Positions 52,501-59,481 of a stretch of 64,000 nucleotides of DNA are shown here, piece by piece. The stretch is from contig NZ_JAPFGB010000002.1 in the NCBI RefSeq assembly GCF_026241095.1, positions 1-64,000 of the forward strand. The letters are read 5' to 3'. The position numbers and the translations under genes are program-made. The notes under the pieces were generated by a model, which searched no databases, was not told the DNA's origin, and saw only the letters and a program-made list of their open reading frames with translations. This DNA comes from Saccharopolyspora sp. NFXS83 (GTDB lineage: Bacteria > Actinomycetota > Actinomycetes > Mycobacteriales > Pseudonocardiaceae). Within the stretch, counting starts at the first letter, position 1, and every line of letters begins with the position of its first letter.

Positions 52501-55161
52501 GCCGAAGTCGGTGTTCTCCAGCACGAATAGGTAGTCGAAGGCCGCCTGCCCGGGATCGAGATCGGCGAACGCGACGTCCTGGTGGTCCAGCGCCGCGCCC
52601 GACGCTTCGCCGAACCGGCGCAGCTGGGTCTCCAGGTCTTCGTCCGGGGCCACCGACAGCGGCAGCCGCACGGTGTTGGCGAACATCCCGACGCAGTCCT
52701 CGAACTCCCGCACGGGCCGGTTGGCCACCGGTGCGGCGATCCGGGGCCCGGTCCGCCCGGTCACGGCGTAGAGGCTCCAGGCGAACACGCCCAGCAGCAG
52801 CTGGAAGCGGGTCAGACCCAGCTCTCCGGCCCATTCATCGACGCGCTCGCGCCCGATCGTGGTAGTCCGCAGCCGCCCGGCGAGCGATGTTTCACCAGTG
52901 GGGAGCGCGTCGTCGTCGAGCCAGGCGGTCAGCGCGTCCCGCCGGGCGCGGTAGCCGGAGGAGGCGAACCACCGGGACTGCCATCCGGCGAAGTCCAGTG
53001 GCGTGTGCCCGTCATGCGGCTGCTCGCCGGAGAGCTCGCGGAACAGGACGTTCAGCGACCAGCCGTCGACCGCGATGTGATGCGGACACAGCAGGAGCGT
53101 TCCTCCCCCGGGCTCCGGCCGCCAGGCCGCCCGCAGCAGCCGGCCCGCGGTCAGGTCGAACGGCGCGGTGAAGAAGTCCTCGTCCGCCTCGGTCCACGGG
53201 TCGTACGGCTCCTTCGCCACCTGCCGCAGACCCTCGGGCGTCGCCGCGAAAGCGGTGCGCAGCGCGGGGTGCCGCGCCACTAGGCCGCGCACGTCCCGGC
53301 GCAGGGCGTCGACGTCGGGCTCGCCGGTGACCCGGAAGGCGAGCGGCACGTGGTAGGCCGTGGATGCGGGATCGCGTTGCTGCAGCAGCCAAATCCGCTG
53401 TTGTTCGCTGGTCGCCGAAGCAGTCGTCGCGTTCGTCGGCGCACCCGCGGCCGGGTACTCCGCCCGTCCCGCCACCGCGACGGCGGAGGCGAGGTCGGAA
53501 AAGGAGCCCCGCTGCACCACCGAAGGCGCCAGGTCCGCGCCCCAGCGTTCGCGGATCGCGAATCGCAGCCGCAGTGCCTTGAGCGAGTCGCCCCCGGATC
53601 GCAGCCACGTGTCACCGGGTCCGAGGCCGGTGATGCCGAGGACGTCCTCCACGCCGTCCAGGACTTCGCGTTGCCACGGTGTCGCCGCACCGCCGGTGTC
53701 CGGCCGCCACGGCGAGAATCCGCCCGCCAGCAGGGCGGCTTCGTCGACCTTCCCGTTCGCGTTCCGGGGCAGCTCCTCGATGCGGAACACGTGGTGCGGG
53801 CGCATGTAGGACGGCACACTCGCGTTCAGGTGCGCTTCCAAGGCGTCGAAGGAGAAGTCGTCGGTCACGACGAAGGCGAGCAGCTCAGCGGTGGCCGCGC
53901 GGCGGACGGCCACGTGCGCCTGCCGGATCTGCGGGTGCGCGAGCAGCCGCTGTTCCAGCTCGCCCGGCTCGATCCGGAACCCGCGGACCTTCACCTGCCG
54001 ATCTGTTCGCCCGGCGTAGGCGAACCGGCCCTCCGGCAGAACGCGAACCAGGTCGCCGGTGCGGTAGAACTGCGCGCGGCCGTCGTCGAACCACGGCAGC
54101 CGGACGAACCGCCGCCCGGTTTCCTCGGGCAGGCCGCGGTAGCCGATGGCGACCCCGGCCCCGGCCAGGTACAACTCGGCGACCTCATCGACGCCCGCAA
54201 CCCGTTCTTCTTCGGTCACCGCGACCGCGCTGGTGCCCGGCAGCGGGCGACCGATCGGCACCACGTCGCCGTCGAAGTCGCGCGGGATCGGGTGGCTGAG
54301 CGCGAAGGTCGTCGTCTCGGTCGGGCCGTAGCCGTTCTGCAGCCGGGTCGGTGCGTCCGGATTGGCCCGGTACCAGCGGCGGATCAGCGAAGCGTTGAGC
54401 TGCTCCCCACCGATGAGGACCCGGCGCACGGTGGCGAAGCTGTCCGGCACGGCCTCGGCGACCGCGTTGAACAGCGTCGCGGTCACGAACATCGTGTCGA
54501 TGCGCTCGCCGACGAGTGCGTCCGCGAGGACCCGCGGGTCGTGGACGGTTTCGTCGTCGAGGACGACGCAGGTGCCACCGGTCAGCAGCGGCACCCACAC
54601 CTCGAAGCTGATGGCGTCGAAGGCGGGGTTGGCCAGGCAGGCGAACCGGGTGCCGGGGTCGAGCCAGCCGGGATCAGCGAGCCGCAGGACGCCCGCGTCA
54701 CGCACCTCGACGCCCTTGGGCCGACCGGTGGTGCCGGAGGTGTAGAAGAGGAACGAGGCAGGGGCGGGCGCGGCCGGGGGGCCGGCTTCGGCCTTCTCAG
54801 TCAGCAGTTCGCCGGGCGGCAGCGGGGCCAGGCCAGGTAGCCCGTCGTGCACGACGGCAGCCGCGTTCGCGTCGGCGAGGATGACGTCGCGGCGCGCGGG
54901 TGGGCTCTGCCGGTCCAGCGGCACGACCTGGCCGCCCAAGCGCAGCACGCCCAGCATGACCTGCACCAGCTCCGCCGAGCGCGGCAGGCCCACGGCGATC
55001 GCGTCACCCGGACGAAACCCCTTGTGGGACAACGATTCCGCGACGGCAGCAGCGCCGGCGTCCAGCTCCGCGTAGGTGAGCCGACGGGAGCCGTCGGAAA
55101 CGGCGACGGCGTCCGGGTGGCGCACGGCCCGGTCGTGGACGCGGTGGGCGATCGAGGTCAT
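46582..55161 (-). CDS. Hybrid NRPS-PKS megasynthase A-T-C-A-T-KS-KR-T-TE without an AT domain
   Basis: A single 2859-aa protein. A1 (about 10-480) has FLFYTSGTTGRPKGVEV and the pocket code D-A-F-F-L-G-G-T-F-K, close to published Val codes (Ile-like codes are also near). T1 has GGDSL (Ser526). C (580-960) has an intact HHIAVDG (694-700). A2 (975-1450) has the code D-V-Q-F-I-A-H-V-V-K, matching proline. T2 has GATSL (Ser1494). KS (1547-1950) has TACSSS (Cys1703), His1838 and His1875. A 150-aa linker follows, with no acyltransferase. KR (2100-2530) has GGTGGIG but GQVDHAAAN with His2445 in place of the catalytic Tyr. T3 has GADSL (Ser2578). TE has GWSFG (Ser2707) and His2833. The expected intermediate is Val-Pro extended once, with malonate supplied in trans and the keto group likely retained. 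The ATG overlaps the stop of the upstream gene. Confidence 0.93.
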   Translation of the reverse strand: MTSIAHRVHDRAVRHPDAVAVSDGSRRLTYAELDAGAAAVAESLSHKGFRPGDAIAVGLPRSAELVQVMLGVLRLGGQVVPLDRQSPPARRDVILADANAAAVVHDGLPGLAPLPPGELLTEKAEAGPPAAPAPASFLFYTSGTTGRPKGVEVRDAGVLRLADPGWLDPGTRFACLANPAFDAISFEVWVPLLTGGTCVVLDDETVHDPRVLADALVGERIDTMFVTATLFNAVAEAVPDSFATVRRVLIGGEQLNASLIRRWYRANPDAPTRLQNGYGPTETTTFALSHPIPRDFDGDVVPIGRPLPGTSAVAVTEEERVAGVDEVAELYLAGAGVAIGYRGLPEETGRRFVRLPWFDDGRAQFYRTGDLVRVLPEGRFAYAGRTDRQVKVRGFRIEPGELEQRLLAHPQIRQAHVAVRRAATAELLAFVVTDDFSFDALEAHLNASVPSYMRPHHVFRIEELPRNANGKVDEAALLAGGFSPWRPDTGGAATPWQREVLDGVEDVLGITGLGPGDTWLRSGGDSLKALRLRFAIRERWGADLAPSVVQRGSFSDLASAVAVAGRAEYPAAGAPTNATTASATSEQQRIWLLQQRDPASTAYHVPLAFRVTGEPDVDALRRDVRGLVARHPALRTAFAATPEGLRQVAKEPYDPWTEADEDFFTAPFDLTAGRLLRAAWRPEPGGGTLLLCPHHIAVDGWSLNVLFRELSGEQPHDGHTPLDFAGWQSRWFASSGYRARRDALTAWLDDDALPTGETSLAGRLRTTTIGRERVDEWAGELGLTRFQLLLGVFAWSLYAVTGRTGPRIAAPVANRPVREFEDCVGMFANTVRLPLSVAPDEDLETQLRRFGEASGAALDHQDVAFADLDPGQAAFDYLFVLENTDFGALRLPGCSISPQWTEAAEAKCALTLSVVERPEGFDCLWEYGEGHFTEVEAEALGDVFGRALTGTARTPAELAEPYRRDLPDHGRGEAAELAWDTMAEGFARQVARTPEAPALTGDTTLSYAELDAHAARLAVVLPDDATDIALYFRPSAEHIVALLALARLNITAVPLDPAYPAALLSDVLSRVRPHYVLLAPGDADSFDAIDTGVERRFVTLAEGPVPDVPARYAGWPLYALFTSGSTGTPKGVRVPDRTLANLIQWQDAPPAATQQFSMLSFDVSFQEIFTTLCGGGHLHLVRPEWRHDGPALLAQLETAGIERIFLPYVALQLLAEHGDRLGLYPSRLRDVITAGEQLVCTPVIRRWFAGLRGARLHNHYGPTETHVVSALVLDGDPEDWPERPAIGRPVANAVLRVADATGAPLPQGRAGELLIGGLAANRCYLGEIAEERFAELPELYYRSGDLAHFDRAGLLHFDGRTDRQVKVSGHRLEPGQVEAALLRHPDVVNAVVAPEGERLAAYLECRRTPTAAELVNHLLPLLPPHARVDRFRVVATLPRTPSGKLDRDAAARTPGDDLHGTSALPSNELAALFEEVTGAPIGLDETFFAAGATSLALMRFHLRCAEAGYRFTAADLFEHTTLRDLTRYLEDHRAQVMGSAGEPVGADEPVAVIGMAVRAPGAPDLAAFWDMVRDGRRGIEEFPAADGLVGARSMLDAPLAFDPDHFGISHRDAAIMDPQQRQLLMCCVEALAHAGIDGSQGRTGIVACCGENTYVRKMLREADPAAIPDDFQLALHHERDFLATKVAYHLDLTGPALTTQTACSSSLVNVHQAAGMLRAGEADVMLAGGVFVDITLTEGYRYRPQHIFSSDGHCRPFSDDADGTVGGSGVGIVVLKPLRAARRDGDAVYSVITGSALTNDGAAKQGYTAPSPAGQREAIRAALRRAGRSGADVGYVEAHGTGTRLGDPIEVSALRGALAESRGCAISSVKSQIGHLGTAAGVVGLIRATLAVHHGVFPPTVDFRAPNPALELGPFRVPTRAEPWPTGPRVAGVSSYGIGGTNAHVIVESVRPVPPQHPDPVRCLVLSAHSAEALRAEARRVAAYLTIRPESYVDVLRHLQSGRPLGRWRLAAACEDAATAVGWLRTAEPQQVLEPPSPAHSRQGATLPPAALAAAWLAGTPVDWGRSTAPAPWDFPPPAFAVRDFDFPRRPAVQRRPENDWLHQPTWVRLRRATPATTRADRILVISGEGPLTAPALDAAYQRVVRVRAAAGFAVLGPDDFEADPADTASLRQVLDALPATGIDWLHTLPLGITGPVAEASLARAGWACLDTPVALLRAVRDRPVRTWWISTGAAPVNTTVTRPEAGLLAGVSTVGSQESGVPGHWVDLPDSGLDLLAGLLTGPRPPEKVALRAGFWWARDSAPVAAEEPVVGDGTYLVLGGTGGIGTAVAEVLLTRTRGTVVLLARRPRLPEALKPWSDRVDLLAADLTTITADEIDGHLGTPLAGIVHAARGSASGPITTRDQAAKLAGALLTERLIERHRPAFAVYCSSLSAEFGGTGQVDHAAANGFLDALAHRDGPTARLSIDWDVWRDTGVAVTALETDDRHQAHLAVGLSAEEARRTFARALGAGLPQLLVATAGLDAARKFHERDTAPGTPVAPEPARDAEAELTGEVRALLGVAELDPDVPLYDLGADSLMLLDVVESVKRLFGVDLNLAWLGPEVTMNALLAELSAAGDTGEVVVQVWRDGTSRDAVCLVHPVGGDVHAYRPLVDALPREIGVCVIADPALSRPEPPGWPIADRARRYHEALQARLPGRAWQLAGWSFGAWVAAGMAAEAEAAGQPARALHLIDPPPPGTSAADYSDAQLEAMFERELGTSSGTAVEHARRFVLACRANLRSMTGHELPCLASTPSYVWLATEPEPGLPIADRDGWRTLLPEPSHWRELPATHYSIVRAPHITSIAAAIAPATGSPDLG

Positions 55162-55487
55162 CGGGCCTCCAGCTCGGCCGTGATCAGCTCCGCGCCCCGG
55201 GGCAGCGCAGCACTCTCGCCAGCGGTCAGCAGCCGGGTCCTGGCCAGCGGGGCGCGCGCCAGGTCGAACGGCTCGGACGGGTCGGCGCGCCGCAGCTCGG
55301 CGGCTTCGTGCGGCTGCCCGGCCACCTCGGTGACGGTGCGGGGGAAGGCTCGGCGCAACGCCTCGCGGTTGAGCGGGTCCCGCAAGGCGAACGCCAAGGT
55401 CTCGTTGCAGGCCGGGTCGGCGCCGTCCAGCTGTGAGGCGATCCGAAGGCGCTGTTGCCCGGACGACAACGGGGCGGACACGTGCAT
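55158..55487 (-). CDS. Half condensation domain (vestigial), coupled to the NRPS-PKS
   Basis: A 109-aa protein. APLSSGQQRLRIASQLDGAD is the C1 start of NRPS condensation domains, FALRDPLNREALRRAFPRTV follows, and PFDLARAPLARTRLLTAGES is the C2-like segment just before the active site. The HHxxxDG motif and the whole second half are missing and a deletion shortens the middle, so it cannot catalyse condensation. It overlaps the NRPS-PKS start by ATGA. It may be a decayed starter C domain split from the megasynthase, or a retained small accessory protein. The ATG at 55487 has a weak GGAAAGG upstream. Confidence 0.65.
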   Translation of the reverse strand: MHVSAPLSSGQQRLRIASQLDGADPACNETLAFALRDPLNREALRRAFPRTVTEVAGQPHEAAELRRADPSEPFDLARAPLARTRLLTAGESAALPRGAELITAELEAR

Positions 55488-56290
55488 CGAGGGCGGCCTT
55501 TCCAGGAAACGCCTGCTACCTGTCTAGATCAGTCAAACACCGCTGGTTCGAGAGAGTCGATGGCCGCGGTCGAAGTCTGCCCGAAGTTCCTTTTGCCGCC
55601 CGCAAGCCAGTCGCCTCCGCTCGGAGAGCCCGGCCGGACCGACACCGCTGCCGCGCACGCGCGCGGTGCCGCACCCGCGGCGGAAGGCACATCTCGTCCG
55701 GAAGGTCTTTCATGCGAGCGACGATCATCCACGGTGCCGGGACGTGCGGATCGAGTGTTGATCAGGCCACCGCAGCAGGGTTCTTGCCGCGGTGCACGCC
55801 GAGACGCCCTTCGGCACGGTCTTGCGCGCGGCGAATCGACCCGACCACACGCATCTCAGCTGCGCGGCCGAGTTCCACGCCGTGCCGTTGGCGATCACCT
55901 TGCGACGGTGGCCTTCCTCGCCTCCCGCTCGTGGTCGCTCACCTGCCCGCTGACCGCACTGCTCCCACTCGTGGAACCGGCGCCTTCTCCGTTGGGGGCG
56001 CGCAGTCAACGTGCCAGTGGCTGACGAAGCCGGCGCGGACTGGAACGGCGTTGATTTCGCGGGTGCGGCGCTAGCAGGTGAAACGGTGGCGCGGCCGGGG
56101 CGAGCGCTGTGGTCCTCGTCGGCCAGTTCTGCTCCCGGTTCGGTCCGGGGTGTCGGCCGCAGCTGAGCCGGGCGAGCTCGTCGGCGAACCGGCAGGGCCG
56201 GTCGACGACCCGGATACCCTGTTCGGCGAGTTCGATGGTCCGTTCCGCCAGGCCTGATCGGCGGTGGTGGCCAGCGGCAGCGGACGGGGT
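55488..56290. other. 800-bp stretch with no recognisable gene
   Basis: Both strands are open over parts of it, but the sequences are arginine- and proline-rich shadows. Short protein-like bits occur (for example AWNSAAQLRCVWSGRFAARK on the minus strand near 55870-55810), suggesting an eroded gene. I cannot identify it. The promoter for the condensation-fragment/NRPS operon should lie at its left end. Confidence 0.45.
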
Positions 56291-56752
56291 TCAGCGGCGT
56301 TTGAAATAACCCACGAAGGCGAGTACTCCGTAAATCACCGCGATCGTGACCGCGGCGAGGAGCAAGACGGCCGGCTCGCCCCCGAACTCGACAAGTCCCA
56401 CCCCTGCGCCGAACACCGCGCACGGAACCATGACGGAAATCGCGCCGTACCTCAGGTGACGAACCAGCTGATCGTCCTGAACAGCAGCAGCCACCTCACC
56501 CCGCGGGGATGCCTTGACTGGACTGAATGCCTGCGTGCCGGGTGCGCCGAATCGCGGACGAGGATCCGGCAATTCGCGGAACAACGCCTGGATCTCTCCC
56601 CGTGTACGCGCGCACGAGGCGGCGGCTGTGCGCTGCCCGTACTCGTCCGAGTTCAGGCGACCGGCGTCGAGGTGGTCCCCGAGCAGTTGCTGTGCTTCCG
56701 TCCGGTCTGCATGTGACGCGCGAACCCGTCCCGAGTCTGATGGCCCTTCCAT
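56291..56752 (-). CDS. DUF1707 membrane protein
   Basis: A 153-aa protein. RVRASHADRTEAQQLLGDHL then DAGRLNSDEYGQRTAAASCA is the SHOCT-like DUF1707 domain (about residues 8-60). The C terminus has two hydrophobic segments (GAISVMVPCAVFGAGVG; AVLLLAAVTIAVIYGVLAFV) and ends FKRR. Such proteins are common in actinomycetes and of unknown role, perhaps in membrane stress or signalling. The ATG at 56752 has no clear SD. TACACT (TANNNT) lies 8 bp upstream, so it could be leaderless. Confidence 0.8.
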   Translation of the reverse strand: MEGPSDSGRVRASHADRTEAQQLLGDHLDAGRLNSDEYGQRTAAASCARTRGEIQALFRELPDPRPRFGAPGTQAFSPVKASPRGEVAAAVQDDQLVRHLRYGAISVMVPCAVFGAGVGLVEFGGEPAVLLLAAVTIAVIYGVLAFVGYFKRR

Positions 56753-56962
56753 AGGTGCAGAGTGTACAAAGCCTGGACGGAGCTCAGTTCCACTCACGGC
56801 GGAAGATCGGGGTTGACAGCCCGGCGACGACGCTGACCGGCCATCGACCGCCGGTTCTGACGCTACGGGCACGTGCAGTGCCCGGCCCGTGCTCGCCGCA
56901 CGGCAAGCGAGGCGAACCCTTACCGGGCAATTCGGAGCATCTTCGCTCACCAGATGACCTTT

Positions 56963-57036
56963 CGTGGAAACCGGTCCGGTTTCCACGTCCCTACCCGGCA
57001 CGCACTCGCTCACGCAGCGACGAATTGCGTCGCTGC
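56963..57036. repeat. Cluster of inverted repeats between DUF1707 and glutaminase
   Basis: CGTGGAAACCGG (56963-56974) and CCGGTTTCCACG (56976-56987) are perfect 12-bp arms around a single T, so this is a DNA palindrome more than an RNA hairpin. GCAGCGACG (57014-57022) pairs with CGTCGCTGC (57028-57036) around AATTG and can be a terminator for the leftward glutaminase gene. The 430-bp gap (56753-57182) holds nothing else I recognise. Confidence 0.7.
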
Positions 57037-57182
57037 AGAACTGAATCCTTCTGCGCTACCGGTCGTGGTCTCGTCCGCGGGTGGTGCGTGCCGCCCGATC
57101 ACGGACTACGAGCCGATCCGGCAGGCCCGCCGGGTCGGTACCACCGCTCGCGCCCCGCGCGACCCGTCGGTCACCGCGGAGG

Positions 57183-58097
57183 TCAGAAGACCGACCAGCC
57201 GGTCAAAGTGGTGAAGTGGTCGAGCGCCGCGACACCGGCCACCGAGTTGCCGCGCTCGTCGAGTCCCGGGCTCCACACCGCGACCGCGCACCGGCCCGGC
57301 ACGATCGCGAGGATCCCGCCACCGACCCCGCTCTTGCCGGGAACGCCGACGCGGTAGGCGAAATCTCCGGCGGCGTCGTAGGTCCCGCAGGTCAGCATGA
57401 TCGCGTTGATGCGCTTCGCCTGCCTGCGCGTGACCAGCTCCGAACCATCCCGCCGAACGCCGTGCGCAGCGAGGAACAACCCCGCGCGGGCCAGGTCGCG
57501 GCAGCTCATCTCGATCGAGCACTGCCGGACGTACTGGTCGAGCACGGTCGCCACCGGGTTGCGCATGTTGCCGTAGGACGCCATGAAGTGGGTCAGGGCC
57601 AGGTTGCGGTCCCCGTGGGCCGCTTCGGAAGCGGCCACCTCCTCATCGACCCGCAAGTCCGGGTTGCCGCTTTCGGCGCGCAGGAAAGCGAGCAGTTCAC
57701 CGGTGGCGTCACCCGCCAGCGAAACCAGCTCGTCCGTGACCGTCAACGCGCCCGCGTTGATGAACGGGTTCCGCGGAATCCCCCGTTCGTGCTCCAGCTG
57801 GACCAGCGAGTTGAACGCATTGCCCGACGGCTCCCGCCCGACCCGCCTCCACAACGACTCGTCACCACCACCGGCCAGCACGAGCGCGAGGGTGAAGACC
57901 TTCGAGATGCTCTGCGCCGAGAACGGCGCCTCCCACTCACCGGCCCCGTGCACACGACCCTCGAGATCGGCGAACGCGATACCGAAACGGCCCGGGTCGA
58001 CCCGCGCGAGCGCCGGGATGTAATCCGCGGCCGACCCCGCTCCCCGCAGCGGAGCCACCTCATCGACGATCCGCCCGAGCAACCGGTCCAAGTCCAC
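57183..58097 (-). CDS. glsA: Glutaminase (serine-dependent beta-lactamase-like fold)
   Basis: A 304-aa protein of the usual glutaminase A length. FSAQSISKVFTLALVLAG has the SxxK catalytic pair, PRNPFINAGALTVTDELV and HFMASYGNMRNPVATVLDQY the middle blocks, and VGVPGKSGVGGGILAIVPGR the conserved KSGVGGG signature. It hydrolyses glutamine to glutamate and ammonia in the cytoplasm. The GTG start lacks a strong SD. It is transcribed in the same direction as the StrR-like gene upstream, but 238 bp separate them, and its link to the biosynthetic genes is uncertain. Confidence 0.93.
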   Translation of the reverse strand: MDLDRLLGRIVDEVAPLRGAGSAADYIPALARVDPGRFGIAFADLEGRVHGAGEWEAPFSAQSISKVFTLALVLAGGGDESLWRRVGREPSGNAFNSLVQLEHERGIPRNPFINAGALTVTDELVSLAGDATGELLAFLRAESGNPDLRVDEEVAASEAAHGDRNLALTHFMASYGNMRNPVATVLDQYVRQCSIEMSCRDLARAGLFLAAHGVRRDGSELVTRRQAKRINAIMLTCGTYDAAGDFAYRVGVPGKSGVGGGILAIVPGRCAVAVWSPGLDERGNSVAGVAALDHFTTLTGWSVF

Positions 58098-58335
58098 GAA
58101 GGACGATCATGTCATCGCCCCCGCAACCAGCCGCACGGGGAGGCCCACCGGGGCTCGCGACCTCGGTGGCGCGAGCGCGTGGCCGTCGCCGGGATGTCTT
58201 CCGGCACGTGCGCCTGCCGGAGGTTCCGCGGCGTTCGGCACCGGCCCCGACCGCGCGGGAGCCGGTGACGACGCCTCGGTCCCGTGGGCTGCGGCGACGA
58301 TCCCCCGCCGCAGCCGTGCCCGCGTGCGGACGGGA

Positions 58336-59406
58336 TCAGGAGCAGGCGGAGGCCGACGAGGACCGAGCCGGTTGCGCCGGGCGGTGTTCCAGCTGCTCCG
58401 CGAACTGGTGCCAGGCGTTGCCCGCGCCACGCGCCAGTTCCGCGATGACACCGCTGCAATGCGGCGGGACGTTGTCGAACAGCGACTTCCACTGCTCGAC
58501 ATCGCTCGTGTGCGCGTCCAGCCACCGCAGCAGCGCCCGCCCGGATTCGGTGAACCGCAGCGACGGATCCCGCTTCAGCACCGTGAGAATCGTCTTGCCG
58601 TCGACACCCGGACGCCCGTCGGCCAGCCGCTCTTCCGCAGCCGCGCGCGGGGCCGCTTCGCACTCCGGCACGCGCCCCGCCTTCCCGTCGGCGCGCAACC
58701 GCGCCGGGACGGGATTCTTACCGCTGCGCAACCGCTCCCGCACATCGTGCGCCGTGGACGGGGAGATGCCCGCGGCCTTCGCGATCTCCCGGAGCGGGGC
58801 CTCCGGACGATCCTTCATCAGTTCGCTGGCCAACACCCGTCCGGCCACGCCGTTGAGCGGACGAATCCGGCCGTCCCGACCCACTCTGCTGGTGACTTGC
58901 GCACCGTTCTCCGACGAGCGCCGACGAATCGCCCCGACGGTGGTCGCCGCCAGACCGGTCACCGAGGCGATCTTGCGGTCGGACCACTCCGGGCGAGCCG
59001 TCATGATGCGGGTCGCGGCTGCCGTGCGATCGCTCAGGGCGAGCGGAAGCCCGTGTGCGACGTTGGCCTCCACCGCGTGCACGAACGCGTCCTCGTCGTC
59101 GCCGTCGTAGAACCGGACCTCGATCTCGTCCTGCCCCCGCAGCACGGCCGCCCGCAGGCGGTGCATCCCGTCGATCACCCGCATCGTGGGCCGGTGCACC
59201 ACGATCGGAGGAAGTGCCGTCTTCACCTCGGCCAGCAGCCGGGTGTGGTTCTTGTTCTCGCCGGCCAGGCGAATCGGCTCGAAGGATCGCAGGTCCGCCA
59301 GCGAGACCATGTCGGTCTGCGCCGCCCTGAATCCCGATAGATTCGCCTTCAGCGGAAAGTGCGCACCGTCCGCACTTTCGCGCCGCACCAAAGCAAAAGT
59401 GTTCAC
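58336..59406 (-). CDS. StrR/ParB-like pathway-specific transcriptional activator
   Basis: A 356-aa protein when read from GTG 59406. The N-terminal ParB/Srx-like domain has RSFEPIRLAGENKNHTRLLA, PPIVVHRPTMRVIDGMHRLR and AAVLRGQDEIEVRFYDG. An HTH follows (RTAAATRIMTARPEWSDRKI; ASVTGLAATTVGAIRRRS), with a second helical region. This is the layout of StrR, NovG and Tei15*-type activators of antibiotic clusters. A longer version from TTG 59469 is in frame, but its upstream bases show no SD. A structured leader with a 7-codon frame precedes GTG 59406. A StrR-type operator occurs at 59904, in front of the sugar genes it probably activates. Confidence 0.88.
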   Translation of the reverse strand: MNTFALVRRESADGAHFPLKANLSGFRAAQTDMVSLADLRSFEPIRLAGENKNHTRLLAEVKTALPPIVVHRPTMRVIDGMHRLRAAVLRGQDEIEVRFYDGDDEDAFVHAVEANVAHGLPLALSDRTAAATRIMTARPEWSDRKIASVTGLAATTVGAIRRRSSENGAQVTSRVGRDGRIRPLNGVAGRVLASELMKDRPEAPLREIAKAAGISPSTAHDVRERLRSGKNPVPARLRADGKAGRVPECEAAPRAAAEERLADGRPGVDGKTILTVLKRDPSLRFTESGRALLRWLDAHTSDVEQWKSLFDNVPPHCSGVIAELARGAGNAWHQFAEQLEHRPAQPARSSSASACS

Positions 59407-59413
59407 CGCCACC

Positions 59414-59481
59414 AGTACCCCCAGGTACTCTACCGATTTCGCGCGAGCATCATTATTTCCTCCTCGCAATACAGCGAGGAG
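59414..59481 (-). promoter_or_regulatory. Structured leader of the StrR-like gene with sequestered SD and 7-codon ORF
   Basis: In the leftward transcript CTCCTCGC pairs with GCGAGGAG (59474-59481 with 59460-59467, loop of six), hiding the strong GAGGAGG. That SD serves ATG 59453 of a 7-codon frame, MMLARNR, ending with TAG at 59432-59430. A second hairpin, AGTACC/GGTACT (59414-59429), comes immediately after and ends 8 bp before the GTG at 59406. This arrangement suggests translational control or attenuation. Confidence 0.45.

Noticed and set aside
46582-55161. Possibility that the linker at residues 1950-2100 is a shortened AT domain
   Set aside because: It lacks the GHSxG nucleophile motif and any HAFH/YASH-type motif, and is too short (about 150 aa versus about 300).
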